This document shows, piece by piece, positions 5,283-5,377 of a stretch of DNA of 5,377 nt; the first letter of the stretch is position 1, and each line of letters begins with the position of its first letter. The stretch is taken from NCBI GenBank assembly GCA_023415525.1, contig JAEZKI010000012.1, forward strand, positions 1-5,377, read 5' to 3'. Position numbers and translations under genes: made by a program. Origin of the DNA: Bacillota bacterium. Lineage in GTDB: Bacteria > Bacillota > Clostridia > Lachnospirales > Cellulosilyticaceae. The notes beneath the pieces are model-generated. The model saw only the letters and a program-made list of their open reading frames with translations, was not told the origin of the DNA and did not search any database.

Positions 5283-5377
5283 CTATCTCTGATAGACATC
5301 TATATTTCCTGATGTCGTCTCTATGCTAAGCTTTGCCTTTGTGGCATCTCCCATTATGACTTCAGCCTGCTTTTTAT
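5283..5377 (-). CDS. C-terminal end of a DUF4097-like (putative adhesin, beta-strand repeat) protein, truncated by window edge
   Basis: On the minus strand an open frame enters from the window edge and ends at TAG (5283-5285), giving 30 residues ending SIETTSGNIDVYQR. The xIxTTSGxIDV pattern is typical of the beta-helix-like repeats of DUF4097 proteins, which in Firmicutes are often encoded with LiaI/LiaF-like membrane proteins in envelope-stress operons. The stop is fused to the next gene's ribosome binding site (TAG then AGGAGG, 14 nt from stop to ATG), so it is the first visible gene of the operon. The family call rests on one short repeat and is tentative. Confidence 0.55.
   Translation of the reverse strand, partial: KKQAEVIMGDATKAKLSIETTSGNIDVYQR

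Overview
The window looks like chromosomal DNA from a low-GC, spore-forming Firmicute, most likely a clostridial (Lachnospirales-like) anaerobe. The evidence is AT-rich spacers, strong AGGAGG ribosome binding sites, a DegV/FakB-type protein, an RseC-family protein in a Gram-positive setting, and a cysteine-rich protein gene behind a good match to the mother-cell sigma-K promoter. The genus cannot be fixed from the sequence alone. I see no rRNA, tRNA, CRISPR array or transposase gene.

Layout. (1) 1-294, plus strand: the 3' end of a ThrE_2/YjjB-type threonine/serine exporter subunit. (2) 312-431: a roughly 120-bp imperfect palindrome between two convergent genes. It can act as a bidirectional terminator and has features of a small IS-derived element. 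(3) 435-1301, minus strand: a DegV-family fatty-acid-binding protein with a GTG start. (4) 1302-1642: a gene-free stretch holding the probable degV promoter, a three-copy AT-rich repeat, a set of competing hairpins of unknown role and a strong intrinsic terminator. (5) 1643-2710, minus strand: a 355-aa protein with 32 cysteines, probably a late spore-surface protein. (6) 2711-2895: a divergent regulatory region with a sigma-K-like promoter, a 12-bp perfect palindrome over its -10 element and an 8-bp inverted repeat in the leader. (7) 2896-4092, plus strand: an unrecognised 398-aa protein that reads as about seven repeats of 45-48 residues (beta-propeller-like) followed by a short coiled coil. 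(8) 4126-4171: a bidirectional terminator. (9) 4184-5377, minus strand: a tightly packed operon, transcribed in the order DUF4097-like protein (3' end only), eight-helix membrane protein, RseC-family protein.

How they fit. Three functions are visible: amino-acid export and lipid supply at the left, a probable sporulation pair in the middle (cysteine-rich protein and divergent propeller-like protein), and a cell-envelope operon at the right. The central pair is the least described part. The sigma-K-like promoter, the cysteine content and the unrecognised repeat protein point to a candidate spore-surface module, but only the promoter and composition support this directly.
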